The notes under the pieces were generated by a model that saw nothing but the letters and a program-made list of their open reading frames with translations, had not been told where the DNA came from and did no database searches. The position numbers and the translations under genes were made by a program. This document shows, one piece after another, positions 1 through 10,200 of a DNA stretch of 50,760 nt. This DNA comes from Gracilariopsis chorda (Eukaryota > Rhodophyta > Florideophyceae > Gracilariales > Gracilariaceae): contig NBIV01000383.1 of NCBI GenBank assembly GCA_003194525.1, positions 1 to 50,760 of the forward strand, given 5' to 3'. The first letter of the stretch is position 1; the number at the start of each line of letters is the position of its first letter.

Positions 1-2867
1 GTTCCCAGGTTTGATGAATCCGTCCGGCTGCTCCATGTACACAGTCTTCTCCAGGTCGCCATTCAAGAATGCAGTCTTCACATCCATCTGGTGCAGATGA
101 TAGTCCTGCAACTGCTACAATGGACAGAATCATTCTAATGGATGTGAATTTGACCACTGGTGCATACGTCTCGGAGAAGTCTACACCTTCCATCTGCAGA
201 AACCCTCGAGCCACCACACGAGCCTTGTACCTCACTGTCGGTTCATCGTTGTCGCCAGCCTCATATTTTTGCACAAATACCCACTTGGATGATATCACGT
301 TGCTGTCAGCTGGCCTTGGCACTAACTCCCATTTTTCATGCTCCATCAGAGACTCGTACTCACTGTTTCATGGCCTTGGTCCACGCTTTTGAATCAGGAC
401 GTGACACTGCATCGGAGTATGAGGATGGGACGTCATCACTGGCAGTGAGTAGGGCAGTTCCGCGCCACCACGAGTAGGCGCTCTACGCTCACGAGTGGAT
501 CTCCGAAGTGGTGGTGGATCTGGTACATCTGGCTCAACTTCTGTCTCAGCTGTGGGCTCATCGTGGCCACTGCCTGAAGCTTCTTCTGGTGGAGTATCTG
601 GTGCAGCGGTTTCAACTTGGGCAGCATCGGTGGGTTTAGTAGAGGTGGAGGTGATGTTTGATTTCGGCTTGTCCGAGATGTCGATCTCAGCATAGTCGTC
701 ATCATCAACGTGGTCAGTACCTTGATCTGAACCACTACATTCGTCAAACCTCACATCTCTCGACACAACCACCTTCTTCTTTTGCGCATCCCACAGTTTA
801 TAACCGTTCGATCCAGATGTGTACCCAATAAAGATCGCCTCCACGGCACGTTGCTCCAGCTTCTTCAGCTTGTGGTCCACCACTTTGTACCAGCACCGGC
901 TACCGAACACACGCAGATTGCTCAAGTCAGGTTCATATCCACTCCACATCTCGAGTGGTGTCACGTCACTTCGGAAGGGCCTTGCAGGTGACTCGATTGC
1001 GCACATACACTGCAACGTTCAATGCTTCAGCCCAGAAGCTCTTTGGCAGTTTTCTTGTGATGCAGCATCGATCTCACCAAGTCCATGAGTGTTCGGTTGA
1101 ACCGTTCGGCCAGACCATTCTGATGTGGATTGTAAGGCACCGTTCGCTGATGTTCAATACCGTGACGTTCAAGCTCTTGTGAAAACTTCTTTGACACATA
1201 TTCACCAGCATTGTCTGTGCGTAACGCATGTAGCACAGACTCACGTGCGGTGATGGTTTTCACATGTCGGTCACTCTGATTTTGAACCATCTTGAGCCAC
1301 TTCACGAACACGTGGAACACCTCATCCTTGGTCTTGAGCATGTACAAGAAGCAAAAACGGGAGTGATCATCGATGAATGTGACGAAGTAGCGTGAACCTC
1401 CCAAGGAACCTACTTGGATTGGACCACAAATGTCCGAATGCACTAGGTCCAATGGGTGCAAAGCCCGTTCCCCCCTTGCTTGGGAGTTGGAGCACGTGTA
1501 GATTTTCCCACTACACAAGAGTCACACACATCCATCGATTGATTCAAGTCCACATTCAGCCCTGACACAACACCGTTACGAGCCATATGTTTGATACCAT
1601 CCACATTCACATGAGCCATTCGAGCATGCCATAGTGACAGGTCAGTCACAAGTGCGTTGTCCATGTCTTCTGGTACTTCAATCGCGGTACATAGGTAGTA
1701 CAGTCCTTTGATGCGACGGCCCTGGGCGATCATGGTGTTGCCTTTGTATACACATACTTTGGTTTTGTCAAACACCACTCGCGCACCCAGGTCACACATC
1801 GCAGATACTGACAGCAGATGATACCTTAGATTCGGTACGTGCACTACTTCACCCAACCGGCACTTGCTCTTACGCCCTTCAACAGCGAGATCGAGGTGGA
1901 CACTGCCATGACCAAGAGACTCCAGCTTCGAGTCATTGCCGATACTCACACCGGCAGACTCTCTTTTGCTATAACTGTCAAACATGGACTCGTCATACGT
2001 CATATGGGCGGTGGCACCAGAGTCAATGATCCAGTCACTGATACTTTCTTCCACAGAACCTGTCGCAATGAGACAAACAAAGTCAGAGTCACTGTCACAT
2101 CCTCGTTTCTCGTTGCCGAGATTGGTCTGCACAGCTGGGTTTGCGGCAGCACTCTGCTCTTTGCTAGCTTCGTCACGTTGTCTCTTGAAACAGTTTCTCT
2201 GGATATGCCCCTTCTTACCACAGTAGTAGCACACCATGGACTTCTTTCGTGACTGCGCACCGACCAAAGCCGTGTCACTTCCGGACTCCTCCTTGGCACG
2301 ATCGTTCATTCGCTGTTCCTCTTGCAGCAAACGACTCTTCACAAACTCTAAATCGAGTTTACGATCACCAATCGTGGTGTCAATAGCGACAATGAGGTGT
2401 TCGAAGCGGTCTGGTAGCCCACATAGGATTGCCATAGCGATGTCTTCCTCCTCAACCACTACGTCCATGCTCTTCAGATCCGATGCAAGATGACGAACAC
2501 GATTGATGAAGTTTAACATTTTCTCATCATCTCGCATCTTGGCTGTGTAGAAGGCACGTCTTGCATTGATTCGGTTGAGCAGCGTTTTACGCTGGAACAC
2601 ATCGCAAATGGCTTTCCACATTTCCGCAGCATTCTCGGTATCCCTCACATGGTCCAAATGCTCATCACTGATGCTGAGACCAATAACAGCCCTGGCCTTG
2701 GCGTCTTTCTTCTTCCATGCTGACAACTCGTCATCGTCCGTAGGCCTGGTTGATTCAAGATGGTCATCGAGGTCCTTGAGTGCAAGCAGCAACTCAACCT
2801 TTTGCTTCCATACATGGAAGTTATCCTCGCCCAACTTTTCAATCTTGATGCCACCGAATGAATCCAT
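1..2867 (-). pseudogene. Element A1 Gag-Pol pseudogene (family A, 5' part and start of RT)
   Basis: This is the decayed polyprotein of a Ty1/copia element, read right to left from the ATG at 2867 (good context: A at -3, G at +4). The first frame (2867-1443) carries Gag, a CX2CX4HX4C zinc knuckle (CYYCGKKGHIQRNC), the protease motif DSGAT and the GAG_pre-integrase HHCC region. The integrase core follows at 1518-1027 (DLVHSDICGP, FIDDHSRF, RTDNAGEY, HQNGLAERFNRT). The integrase C-terminus is at 1015-368 (IFIGYTSGSNGYK) and the start of RT lies below 370. Compared with A3, single-base indels break the frame near 110, 365, 474, 967-976, 1053 and a C-run near 1470. The rest of RT and RNase H lies beyond the left edge. 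The element cannot encode a working polyprotein; some indels could be sequencing errors. Confidence 0.88.
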
Positions 2868-2936
2868 GCTTGGTAGATGTCAACAAACAGCACAGGTGCG
2901 ATGAAAGACCTACGGCACTTAAGTAGTACAAAAATG

Positions 2937-2988
2937 GCAACAACGACAACAATAACAACAAAAACAACGACAACAACAACAACAAAAC
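2937..2988. repeat. CAA/ACA-rich microsatellite in family A leader
   Basis: An imperfect CAA/ACG/ATA trinucleotide run lies about 70 bp upstream of gag. The same tract is present in A3 at 22979-23030, so it belongs to family A and is not host DNA. It is absent from family B. Confidence 0.85.
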
Positions 2989-2996
2989 TTCAAATT

Positions 2997-3037
2997 CGGG
3001 CGCACTGACGGGAGAAACTACCTCCGCTACCCTAGGG
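2997..3037 (-). promoter_or_regulatory. Conserved leader block shared by families A and B
   Basis: About 41 bp upstream of gag, containing GGGCGCACTGACGGGAGA and CTCCGCTACCCTA on the plus strand, recur in A3 (23039-23079), B (9755-9796), C (15640-15681), F (29609-29650) and, inverted, in G (33411-33452). The surrounding leader differs between families. Conservation between divergent families suggests an RNA-level function such as packaging, dimerisation or translation, but nothing in the sequence proves it. Confidence 0.5.
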
Positions 3038-4071
3038 TGTCAGACCCCTGGCCCCCGGAGATGCTCCGGGTACAAGACGTCTTCTTCTGTCTTCCCTCTC
3101 CTACGTCTAAGGAGAAGATGCGTCGCTCTCTACGCGGCTTCGAGAGGATGGTTAATGACCCAAGATATGCCTTCACCAAGTATAACCCTCTCTGGCCTCT
3201 TGCAAGAACTTGCGCGACCTCGCAACTGAAGCTACTATGGCAACCAAAGTACGCTGCTAACGCGCAACCACTTAAGGTCACACGCGGCCTGATCCTAAGA
3301 AGGAGGTCAGCCTACGCCACGTCGCCTCCCCGCACAAACGCCCAAGGGTCAGATGCACGGATCAAAAGCTCGTTATGGAATACCTTCGCAACAGCCCAAG
3401 AATCCCGACACGCAGTCAGGATCAAAACAAATAATTCAATCACCCGCACCAGCGCAGTACGCCACGGCACCCCGTCCACAGATGCACCCGCTGAACTTAC
3501 CAGGTCTTAACGACCGTCACCGTTATCTGTCCAAATGGACCGGTGGGAAGCCGCTCGACAGTACACCCGCTTTGGTTCAAGCCGCCAGGCTCACGTCCCC
3601 GGATACCTGGAATCACCCAAAGTAACCCGGATCAACCGCTCGTCGCACTGGACACCAGATGATGATTAACAAACACGAAAACCAAACAACTGCTGAGCAC
3701 ACGATCACGGAGCCCAGACTTCGAAACTAGACCGACTCGACCTCACGGATACGACCCGACGAACGACTCGGGGATCCCAAAACACAAGATAGAGGGAGTG
3801 TCACACACAAAGTAGATAGCGATCGACAACACGGGCAACAACGGAGGCCCAACTCAACAACGATAGCAAGTAAACGTCGAACCACTACCACCACAACGCC
3901 CTCAGGGAGGAACGCAAACCAAAGGAGAATGACCAACACCGACCAACAATGGGATCAAGACACCCGACGCAACGACGAAAGACGCAACAACAGCGGAACG
4001 GATGAACGGCGGTGAGGGAGAGCGGCGACAGACGAACGATACGGAAAGGGATAGCGGCAGCGGTCAGCGGG

Positions 4072-4086
4072 GCTGGGCCCATAACC
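4072..4086 (-). other. Element A1 primer-binding site (half tRNA-iMet)
   Basis: The plus strand reads GCTGGGCCCATAACC, identical to the anticodon stem-loop of eukaryotic initiator tRNA-Met. The minus-strand element therefore carries its complement, directly next to the LTR end. This is the copia type of priming, with a tRNA fragment cut near the anticodon loop and not the tRNA 3' CCA end. Confidence 0.9.
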
Positions 4087-4173
4087 TGTTGAAAGTTGAA
4101 AGGAAGTTGAGGGGATGGAAGGGAAGTTCACCAGCTCTAGCTTGGATTTACTTGGAGGTCCTTCAGGCACATC

Positions 4174-4180
4174 TTATATA
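4174..4180 (-). promoter_or_regulatory. TATA box of family A LTR
   Basis: The minus strand reads TATATAA in the context GGTATATAAGATG, about 90 bp before the U5 end. This fits the U3/R promoter of the element. The motif is present in all family A LTRs here. Confidence 0.6.
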
Positions 4181-4771
4181 CCACTCTAAACTCGAATTGC
4201 GCGGGAACACCAACTACAAGTAAAACCTAAACCACTAAGCAGGGACACTCAATACTACCAATCATCATCTAACATGACATAGCCAGCTCAGCACAACCTC
4301 ATTACACCAACGCACACCAACGCACCAATGTTCTGTAATAGTTACGTGCATACACATGACCATGACAAGCCACAAATTCACGACTCCAACACACGCCAGC
4401 ACATGCCAACACATCACGGTAAGTCAACACGTCACGGTAAGTCGGCACGTAACCTGTGGTGTTAGTGCCATGTCATCATGTGGCAATGCACACAACACCC
4501 ACGTCATCAATATACCCGTGCATGTGTAAACCTGTTGACAGTGCATGCGCACCTTACCATTGTACCAACCACTGCTGTACCACTTGTACCAGGTGTCAAC
4601 GACTTCACCAGTACCCCCTGCACACAACGTACACTGTGACCACTGTAGTAGCTGGACACGTGGGTGTGTCCAACCGATCCAGTTATGCCATACCACTTGT
4701 ACGCACCACGTTGCATATGTACATTTGCAGTAGCCAATCAGAAGCCAGTTTCACGTTGGGTTCGCGCACAC

Positions 4772-4783
4772 GCGCATATGCGC
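4772..4783. promoter_or_regulatory. 12-bp palindrome GCGCATATGCGC in U3
   Basis: A perfect palindrome about 90 bp into U3, downstream on the plus strand of a CCAAT motif (4734-4738). It recurs in all family A LTRs and in the solo LTR (27506-27517), with a 10-bp core (CGCATATGCG) in family B. It is a plausible binding site for a dimeric transcription factor; this is inference. Confidence 0.45.
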
Positions 4784-4865
4784 TTTTGCAGAGGTACCCT
4801 CTAAAACAGCCCATGCTCCCCGGAACATTTGGTTTTCAGTGACAGCACAGGTACTACTGCCAACA

Positions 4866-5126
4866 ACCCATTCACCTTATGCCAAGTGGCCAGTTCCGTG
4901 CCAAGAGCCCATAGAATGCATAACACTTGTAACCAATACGTTGCATATGAGTGTTTGCAGTAGCCAATCATATGCCCGTTTCACGTTGGGTTTGAGAACA
5001 CACGCATATGCGCTTTTGTAAAGCAGGTCCCAAAAACAGCCCTCCGTTATATGAAACTTTGTTTTCAAGTGTTGCACCATGATGTCCCAGTACTACCCGG
5101 CACTCGACTACGTGCTAACATCAACA
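4866..5126 (-). repeat. Element B 3' LTR, U3 part (interrupted by A1)
   Basis: These 261 bp match 10751-11011 base for base as far as I could compare by eye. The U3 end (minus TGTTGATG) joins the polypurine tract at 5127. The remainder of this LTR should lie on the far side of A1, beyond the left window edge. Confidence 0.9.
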
Positions 5127-8100
5127 CTCCTCCTCGAGTTCCTGGGTCAGACCAACCCTATCCATGATCAACTGTGCCATAGCAGGACTAAGTGGTTTAG
5201 TGAGTATGTCAGCATCATTGTCCTCACTTGCCACATATTCTACAGTTATCACCTTGCTTTTGACCAAGTCTCGGATAAAGTGTATCTTCACGTCAATGTG
5301 TTTGGCACGTCCGGAGGGGCAACGCTCACCAATGGCCCATTCAATCGCACACTGGTTGTCTGAGCGTAGTGGAGTACTCTCATTAACCGGTATTCCACAT
5401 TCCTCAAGTACTCGAGATATCCACATTAGCTCTTGACTTGCCATCACTAATGCGTAATACTCGGACTCGCCTGTAGACAATGCCACTGACGCCTGCTTAC
5501 GCGCACCGTAGAAACAAGCACATGACCCAAGTTTGATCATAAAGCCAGACAAAGACTTGCGATCAGTGGTGTCACCAGCGTAATCAGAGTCTACATAACC
5601 ATTGAGCAGCAGGTTACCAGGTTGATAAACAAGTCCATGGTGAGTAGTGCCACGTAAATACCTCATCACGCGCTTCACCGCTCGATGACAATACCGAGTT
5701 GGTGCTTTCTGAAAGCGCGCTAGGATAAGTACGGGTGCCAATATGTCCAAACGTGTCCGTAATGCCAGGTACAGCAGAGACCCGATCATCTGCTGATACA
5801 ACTGGACTTCAAATGGGGACTTGTCCTCCTCCACATCAAGCGAGGAAAAGAAAGATTCTACCATTGGGCTTCGTGCAGGCTTGCTACATTCCAGTCCAAA
5901 CCGACGTAACATGCCACTGACATACAGCGGCTGTGCTAGTTTTACACCTAACAGTTGGCCATTGGAGTCCATGTTCCAGGTTAATTCAACACCAAGATAC
6001 ATTCTGATACGAGTCTCAACACGTAGGTCATACAGAGACTTGAGCTCCTCCACTATGTGGGAACGTTGTTCAGCAGTTGGCGTAAATATGAGAAGGTCAT
6101 CTACGTATACCAAGATGTATGCGTATGTGTTACCGGCTAATTTGCGCCTGAAGACACATGGTGCACTGGGTAATTCTTCAAAACCTATGCCTTTAATGTC
6201 TGTGCTGAACTTCGTATGCCATGCCAGATGAGCCTGCTTAAGCCCATATATAGCCTTTAGCAGTTTATAGCATCGTGACTTGAGACCAGGAATGCCACGC
6301 GGTGACATCACCCAAACGTCTTCCTTGAGGTCACCGTTCAGGAATGCGGTTTTAATATCCACCTGTGCAACAAACATCTGCATGCACAACATCAGGTACA
6401 GGAACATGCGAACCAAGTTGAACGAAACGACTGGTGCGTACGTCTCTAAGTAGTCCTGACCATATGTCTGGTGGTTGCCTCCAGCCACTATTCGAGCTCG
6501 AAATCGGTCAACGGAGTTGTCTGCGTCACGTTTCACCTTCAGAATGACATGCGTTGGTAGAGGCGCGGACTTTGGTGAGTCATCCGCAACCCATGTAGCC
6601 TTGTCTTCCAAGGATGTGAACTCCTCATCGATAGCATGTAGCCATTGCTCTCTTTCAGTTGGGGGTGCGGAGAGTGCTCCCTTGAGTGTGGGATCATCAC
6701 TCGTGGTAACCTTAACCTCCGATTTGGCCGCGCCAGCCATATGCCACCAGCGTTGTGGTGCACGCCTAGTGCGACGAGGATAGCGTGACTGTGACTCAGA
6801 GTCGAGATTTGCTTGTTCAATGTTCTCTGCATCACTCTCTGACCCCTCTTCGTTGCCGGAATTGTGGTCATCAGTAACAATATCTGGTGGTGCAGAGTTA
6901 GCAGTCACGTTTACAGGTGCCCCAGAATGGTCTATGCTGCCATTTTCGGATTCTGAAATGACGTCGGCAACATCGTCAACATAAAATTCTTCAGAGCTGG
7001 TGGAGCCTACATCATCCTCAGAACTATAAGTCGCATCTGATGCACTCTCGTCATCCATATAATTGCTTAGATACGGTACACCAGGGAACCTAGATTCATC
7101 AAAGGTGACATGACGCGACCTTACTATTCGAGGAATATCGTCGTCACCCGATACTAGGACTTCGTAAACACCATGCTCAAGAGTCTGCAAGTACACTCCC
7201 TCAAGTGCACGAGACTCGAACTTGGTGCCCGGGTTCATTTTTAATACATATGCGGCACATCCAAATACTTTGATATACTTCAAAGAAGGCCTATTGTCAG
7301 TGACCAACACATACGGGGTCACGCCAGTGGTGGAATGGGGCACTCTATTGCGAATATAAATCACATGTTTCAGTGCATATGGCCACAAACAGTCTGGTAA
7401 ACTTGCTTGAATCAGCAAAGCTCGGGCAGCTTCCCCCATAGTGCGATTGATGCGCTCCGCAATAGCATTGTGTTGTGGGGTATACGGAGAAGAAAACGAT
7501 ACCTCCTGAAGACCATTGTCGGGATTGTGTTGCAAAGCAATATACTCTTCTGCGTTGTCAGAGTGCAGTTTTCGAATAAGCACATGCTCTCCTCCAAGCT
7601 GTTTGAGCTTCTGCTTTACTCCCAAGAACACTTCGCTGATCTCAGTTCTGTGCACCATGAACCCAAGGACTGCATATCGTGAGTGATCATCGACAAATCC
7701 GGATGCATACCGGAATCGGTCGGGGAATGATGGCACCAACGGACCGATAATGTCCGAGTGCACCACGTCCCCAACCTGCTTGGCTCGTTCAAACTTGCCC
7801 TGAAATGGCAGTTTATGCGCCTTGGCAAGGCGGCATGGTCGACATACCTCCTCCATGCCCTTGATGTTTGGTACACCGTCGACGTGAGCATGAACTCTTT
7901 GAAGGTCATGTTCATTCATATGTGCCAGTCGGCGGTGCCACAATGAACTAGTGCGCTCGTCGGTAGCAGCAAGCACCGTGGATGTGTCCGTATGGTCGAT
8001 TGGGTTTGGCAGGGTGTATAAACGGGAGCGATGATGACGAGTCCCATGCCCGACCTCAAACCCATCTTCGTGTTGTAGGCGTACTTCCTTATCACAAAAC

Positions 8101-9407
8101 AGTGAGTGGATACCTTTGTCAGCCAACCGCCCTACAGAAACTAGGTTATATCCAAGATTCGGAACGAGCAGCACATTAGACAACCTAAGATTGACATCCA
8201 CAAACGGTAATACCACATCTCCTTGTTGCGTGGCAGTGACCGTGGTGTTGTCAGCTAGTTCAATTGTCCTATGTGGTATGTCGAACATTGTGGTTGGGAC
8301 GAACGCCGACACCGAACAAAAGAAATGAGACGTAGCGCCACTGTCTGCATATGTGTCAATGCACTCATTAACCGGTGGTACCACTGATGACTTTTCACCT
8401 GCGACTCCAGCAATCTCAACCTTGGATGCTTTCCGCGATGACTTGGCGGAACGTTTAGGCTTTTCGACTGCATTTAGCCTTAGCTGATCCAAGATAGCTT
8501 GTGGTAAATGGTTGTCAGGATTGTCCGGATTCATGTGACAACGGTCCTGGGTGTGTCCATCGCGGTCACAAAAGGTGCAGTGGTACCCATTTTTGTTTCC
8601 AGCAGCATATGCACGACCAGTGGGGTCGTTCACAGTGGTTGAATCTGATGCGTTACCATCATTCTCAATACCATTTGATAATTTGCTGTGTCCGCTAATA
8701 CGGGAACCACCCCTGTTCTTGTTCTTCTTGCGATTGCGCCCTCTACCAGAACTGCTTGACCCCATTTGACGAGCATTATATTCATCAATCAGGGTTGTTG
8801 CTACATACTCCCAGGTCAGTTCCGAGATCTCCTTGGTCCTCAGTGCTGCTGCAGTTGATTCCAATGAGCAGTTGGGGTCAATAGATGCCAGAAGCATAGG
8901 TGCCTTGTGAGACTCTGGTATGGCGGCATCTTTGCCCATGCAGTCCAGCTGCGAGAACAGAGAGGCAAACTGGTCCACGTATTCGGACATGTTTTGGCCA
9001 TTATACGACATTCTGAACAGCTGAGTCTGCACGGCTATACGAGACACTGTCCTGTTTGAGGCATATCGCGCATCAAGTAGTTGAAGCATGCGACCGGGGT
9101 CATCATCCACATCCATAACTACACGCAACGGGGCATCACCAAGTGCACAAATGATGATTGCACATGCCTTTTCGCGCTTTGCGAGTGTACGGGAGGGTGT
9201 CTGGGTAGCACTAGAACCAGACGCTTGTGTCATTATTCCACTAGATGACTCCTCCGAGCTTGACATAACGACATTCCAGACACCTTTAATACGACATGCA
9301 GCACGTAGACGGTGTCTCCATAGGGTGTAATCTTCTCCCCGCTTACCGTGGAAGCGCGGGATCTTCACACCAGAAGTGGTTTCTGACTCAACTTCGGAGT
9401 CTGACAT
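5121..9407 (-). CDS. Element B Gag-Pol polyprotein, 1428 aa (Ty1/copia)
   Basis: This is one uninterrupted frame encoding a complete copia polyprotein for virus-like particle assembly, processing, cDNA synthesis and integration. Gag covers about 1-270; the zinc knuckle is C277, C280, H285, C290. The protease site is D355-S-G. The integrase HHCC region is near H491, H496, C522, C525 and the DDE triad is D552, D617, E651. RT has D1017 and YVDD at 1101-1104. RNase H residues are D1273/D1275, E1316, D1350, D1372. The ATG at 9407 has A at -3. It differs from copy C at six residues: R156C, P526R (next to the HHCC cysteine), P640S, E910G, P1256H and R1293L. No envelope gene follows. The stop codon TGA lies in the 3' LTR. 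The frame is intact; activity is inferred. Confidence 0.95.
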   Translation of the reverse strand: MSDSEVESETTSGVKIPRFHGKRGEDYTLWRHRLRAACRIKGVWNVVMSSSEESSSGIMTQASGSSATQTPSRTLAKREKACAIIICALGDAPLRVVMDVDDDPGRMLQLLDARYASNRTVSRIAVQTQLFRMSYNGQNMSEYVDQFASLFSQLDCMGKDAAIPESHKAPMLLASIDPNCSLESTAAALRTKEISELTWEYVATTLIDEYNARQMGSSSSGRGRNRKKNKNRGGSRISGHSKLSNGIENDGNASDSTTVNDPTGRAYAAGNKNGYHCTFCDRDGHTQDRCHMNPDNPDNHLPQAILDQLRLNAVEKPKRSAKSSRKASKVEIAGVAGEKSSVVPPVNECIDTYADSGATSHFFCSVSAFVPTTMFDIPHRTIELADNTTVTATQQGDVVLPFVDVNLRLSNVLLVPNLGYNLVSVGRLADKGIHSLFCDKEVRLQHEDGFEVGHGTRHHRSRLYTLPNPIDHTDTSTVLAATDERTSSLWHRRLAHMNEHDLQRVHAHVDGVPNIKGMEEVCRPCRLAKAHKLPFQGKFERAKQVGDVVHSDIIGPLVPSFPDRFRYASGFVDDHSRYAVLGFMVHRTEISEVFLGVKQKLKQLGGEHVLIRKLHSDNAEEYIALQHNPDNGLQEVSFSSPYTPQHNAIAERINRTMGEAARALLIQASLPDCLWPYALKHVIYIRNRVPHSTTGVTPYVLVTDNRPSLKYIKVFGCAAYVLKMNPGTKFESRALEGVYLQTLEHGVYEVLVSGDDDIPRIVRSRHVTFDESRFPGVPYLSNYMDDESASDATYSSEDDVGSTSSEEFYVDDVADVISESENGSIDHSGAPVNVTANSAPPDIVTDDHNSGNEEGSESDAENIEQANLDSESQSRYPRRTRRAPQRWWHMAGAAKSEVKVTTSDDPTLKGALSAPPTEREQWLHAIDEEFTSLEDKATWVADDSPKSAPLPTHVILKVKRDADNSVDRFRARIVAGGNHQTYGQDYLETYAPVVSFNLVRMFLYLMLCMQMFVAQVDIKTAFLNGDLKEDVWVMSPRGIPGLKSRCYKLLKAIYGLKQAHLAWHTKFSTDIKGIGFEELPSAPCVFRRKLAGNTYAYILVYVDDLLIFTPTAEQRSHIVEELKSLYDLRVETRIRMYLGVELTWNMDSNGQLLGVKLAQPLYVSGMLRRFGLECSKPARSPMVESFFSSLDVEEDKSPFEVQLYQQMIGSLLYLALRTRLDILAPVLILARFQKAPTRYCHRAVKRVMRYLRGTTHHGLVYQPGNLLLNGYVDSDYAGDTTDRKSLSGFMIKLGSCACFYGARKQASVALSTGESEYYALVMASQELMWISRVLEECGIPVNESTPLRSDNQCAIEWAIGERCPSGRAKHIDVKIHFIRDLVKSKVITVEYVASEDNDADILTKPLSPAMAQLIMDRVGLTQELEEEC
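5127..5138 (-). other. Element B polypurine tract
   Basis: The minus strand reads CTCGAGGAGGAG immediately before the 3' LTR. It would prime plus-strand DNA synthesis. It overlaps the coding sequence (C-terminal residues LEEEC), and the stop codon is formed inside the LTR. Confidence 0.75.
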
Positions 9408-10185
9408 GGTTCCAGAACGAGTTCAGTAACCGAAATTAGAACAAACAAGGTACGAAAATGAAGCAGAGTGAGGGACTCGATGCTTAGAATCGCTATCAGA
9501 ATAGACGAGAGGGCTGTTTTGGCGGTACAGCTTTGGACTGATAGCGGATGTCACACTATGTGGGTGATGCTGGAGTGGATTATACTCAACACTTAACAGC
9601 GAGGGCGCCAGCGGAGACCGTGTAACCAAGTCTCAACGCTCGTCCAGACGCGTCTGGTACGCGAATCACAGGCGGAGTTCGGGTTCTCGACGCCTGGAGT
9701 ATACTCACGAGCAGCTCTGAAGCACACTCGGAAAGGAAACTAACTTCGTAAAAGCGGGCGCACTGACGGGAGATACTATCTCCGCTACCCTAAGGGTCGA
9801 ACCCCTGGACCCTGGTAACTCTCTCCAGGTGAGGTACGAAATTCTTCGTGACCTACCCTGTTCTGCGCACTTCAGAACGAGGGGCTTTATAATCCCTATG
9901 TGTCGTCCCAGGGAGGTTAGTAGCTGTCGCGATAAGCGTTCACCAGTTAACCCCTGCTAGACACTTGCAGGAAAATAGCGCGGTCTTCCTTGTGCGCTGA
10001 AGCACAGGTGCAGGGATCGGAACAGGCGCAGGTCGGCTTACCAGAGAAGGGGTCTCTGAACGCTTTGCCTACTTTCACCACAACAACTGTACCTCCACAA
10101 GATACGCAAAACTTCTCGCAAGAACAGCTTCGTAGAACGCAAATAAAAGAATTAGTAAAGCGCGACGTCGGCAAAGAATCGACGC
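9408..10185 (-). other. Element B leader (5' UTR)
   Basis: A 778-bp untranslated leader between PBS and gag. It holds the block shared with family A at 9755-9796. No coding domain is visible. The 159-aa plus-strand frame at 9990-10469 runs antisense through leader, PBS and LTR and is not credible as a gene. Confidence 0.75.
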
Positions 10186-10200
10186 TCTGGGCCCATAACC
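10186..10200 (-). other. Element B primer-binding site (half tRNA-iMet)
   Basis: The plus strand reads TCTGGGCCCATAACC, matching 14 of 15 bases of the initiator tRNA-Met anticodon stem-loop, directly next to the LTR start at 10201. Only the outermost base differs from the family A site. Confidence 0.9.

Larger units (their letters stand above)
2868..4071 (-). other. Element A1 leader (5' UTR)
   Basis: This is the 1204-bp untranslated leader between the primer-binding site and gag. The copy in A3 has exactly the same length. It holds a CAA-rich tract next to gag and a block shared with family B leaders (2997-3037). The rest shows no recognisable domain. Plus-strand open frames here are antisense and are kept only because the leader itself is repeated. 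Confidence 0.75.
4087..4865 (-). repeat. Element A1 5' LTR (family A, 779 bp)
   Basis: A complete LTR with TG...CA ends: plus strand starts TGTTGAAAG and ends CTGCCAACA. The PBS abuts the low-coordinate end, so this is the 5' LTR of a minus-strand element. A TATA-like motif lies about 90 bp from the U5 end. The module with CCAAT and the palindrome GCGCATATGCGC is at 4706-4787. It interrupts a family B LTR between the equivalents of 10750 and 10751; ACCCA at 4866-4870 is the expected right target-site copy, and the left copy is outside the window. Confidence 0.92.

Noticed and set aside
3037..3510. A 157-aa plus-strand open frame in the A leader, also at 23079-23552
   Set aside because: It is antisense to the leader, has no recognisable motif, and its conservation is explained by recent common origin of the elements.
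4072..4086. Initiator tRNA-Met gene fragment
   Set aside because: Only the anticodon stem-loop segment is present, always directly next to an LTR end. It is a primer-binding site and not a tRNA gene.
4456..4842. A 128-aa plus-strand open frame, repeated at 18455, 24498, 35019 and 40492
   Set aside because: It lies antisense within the family A LTR and recurs only because the LTR recurs. Its composition (His, Thr, Cys rich) reflects CA/TG-rich DNA, and it is broken in short LTRs.
9755..9817. Possible tRNA T-arm-like sequence (GGGTCGAACCC) in the B leader
   Set aside because: No D-arm, anticodon arm or acceptor stem fits around it, and the matching family A block lacks the motif.
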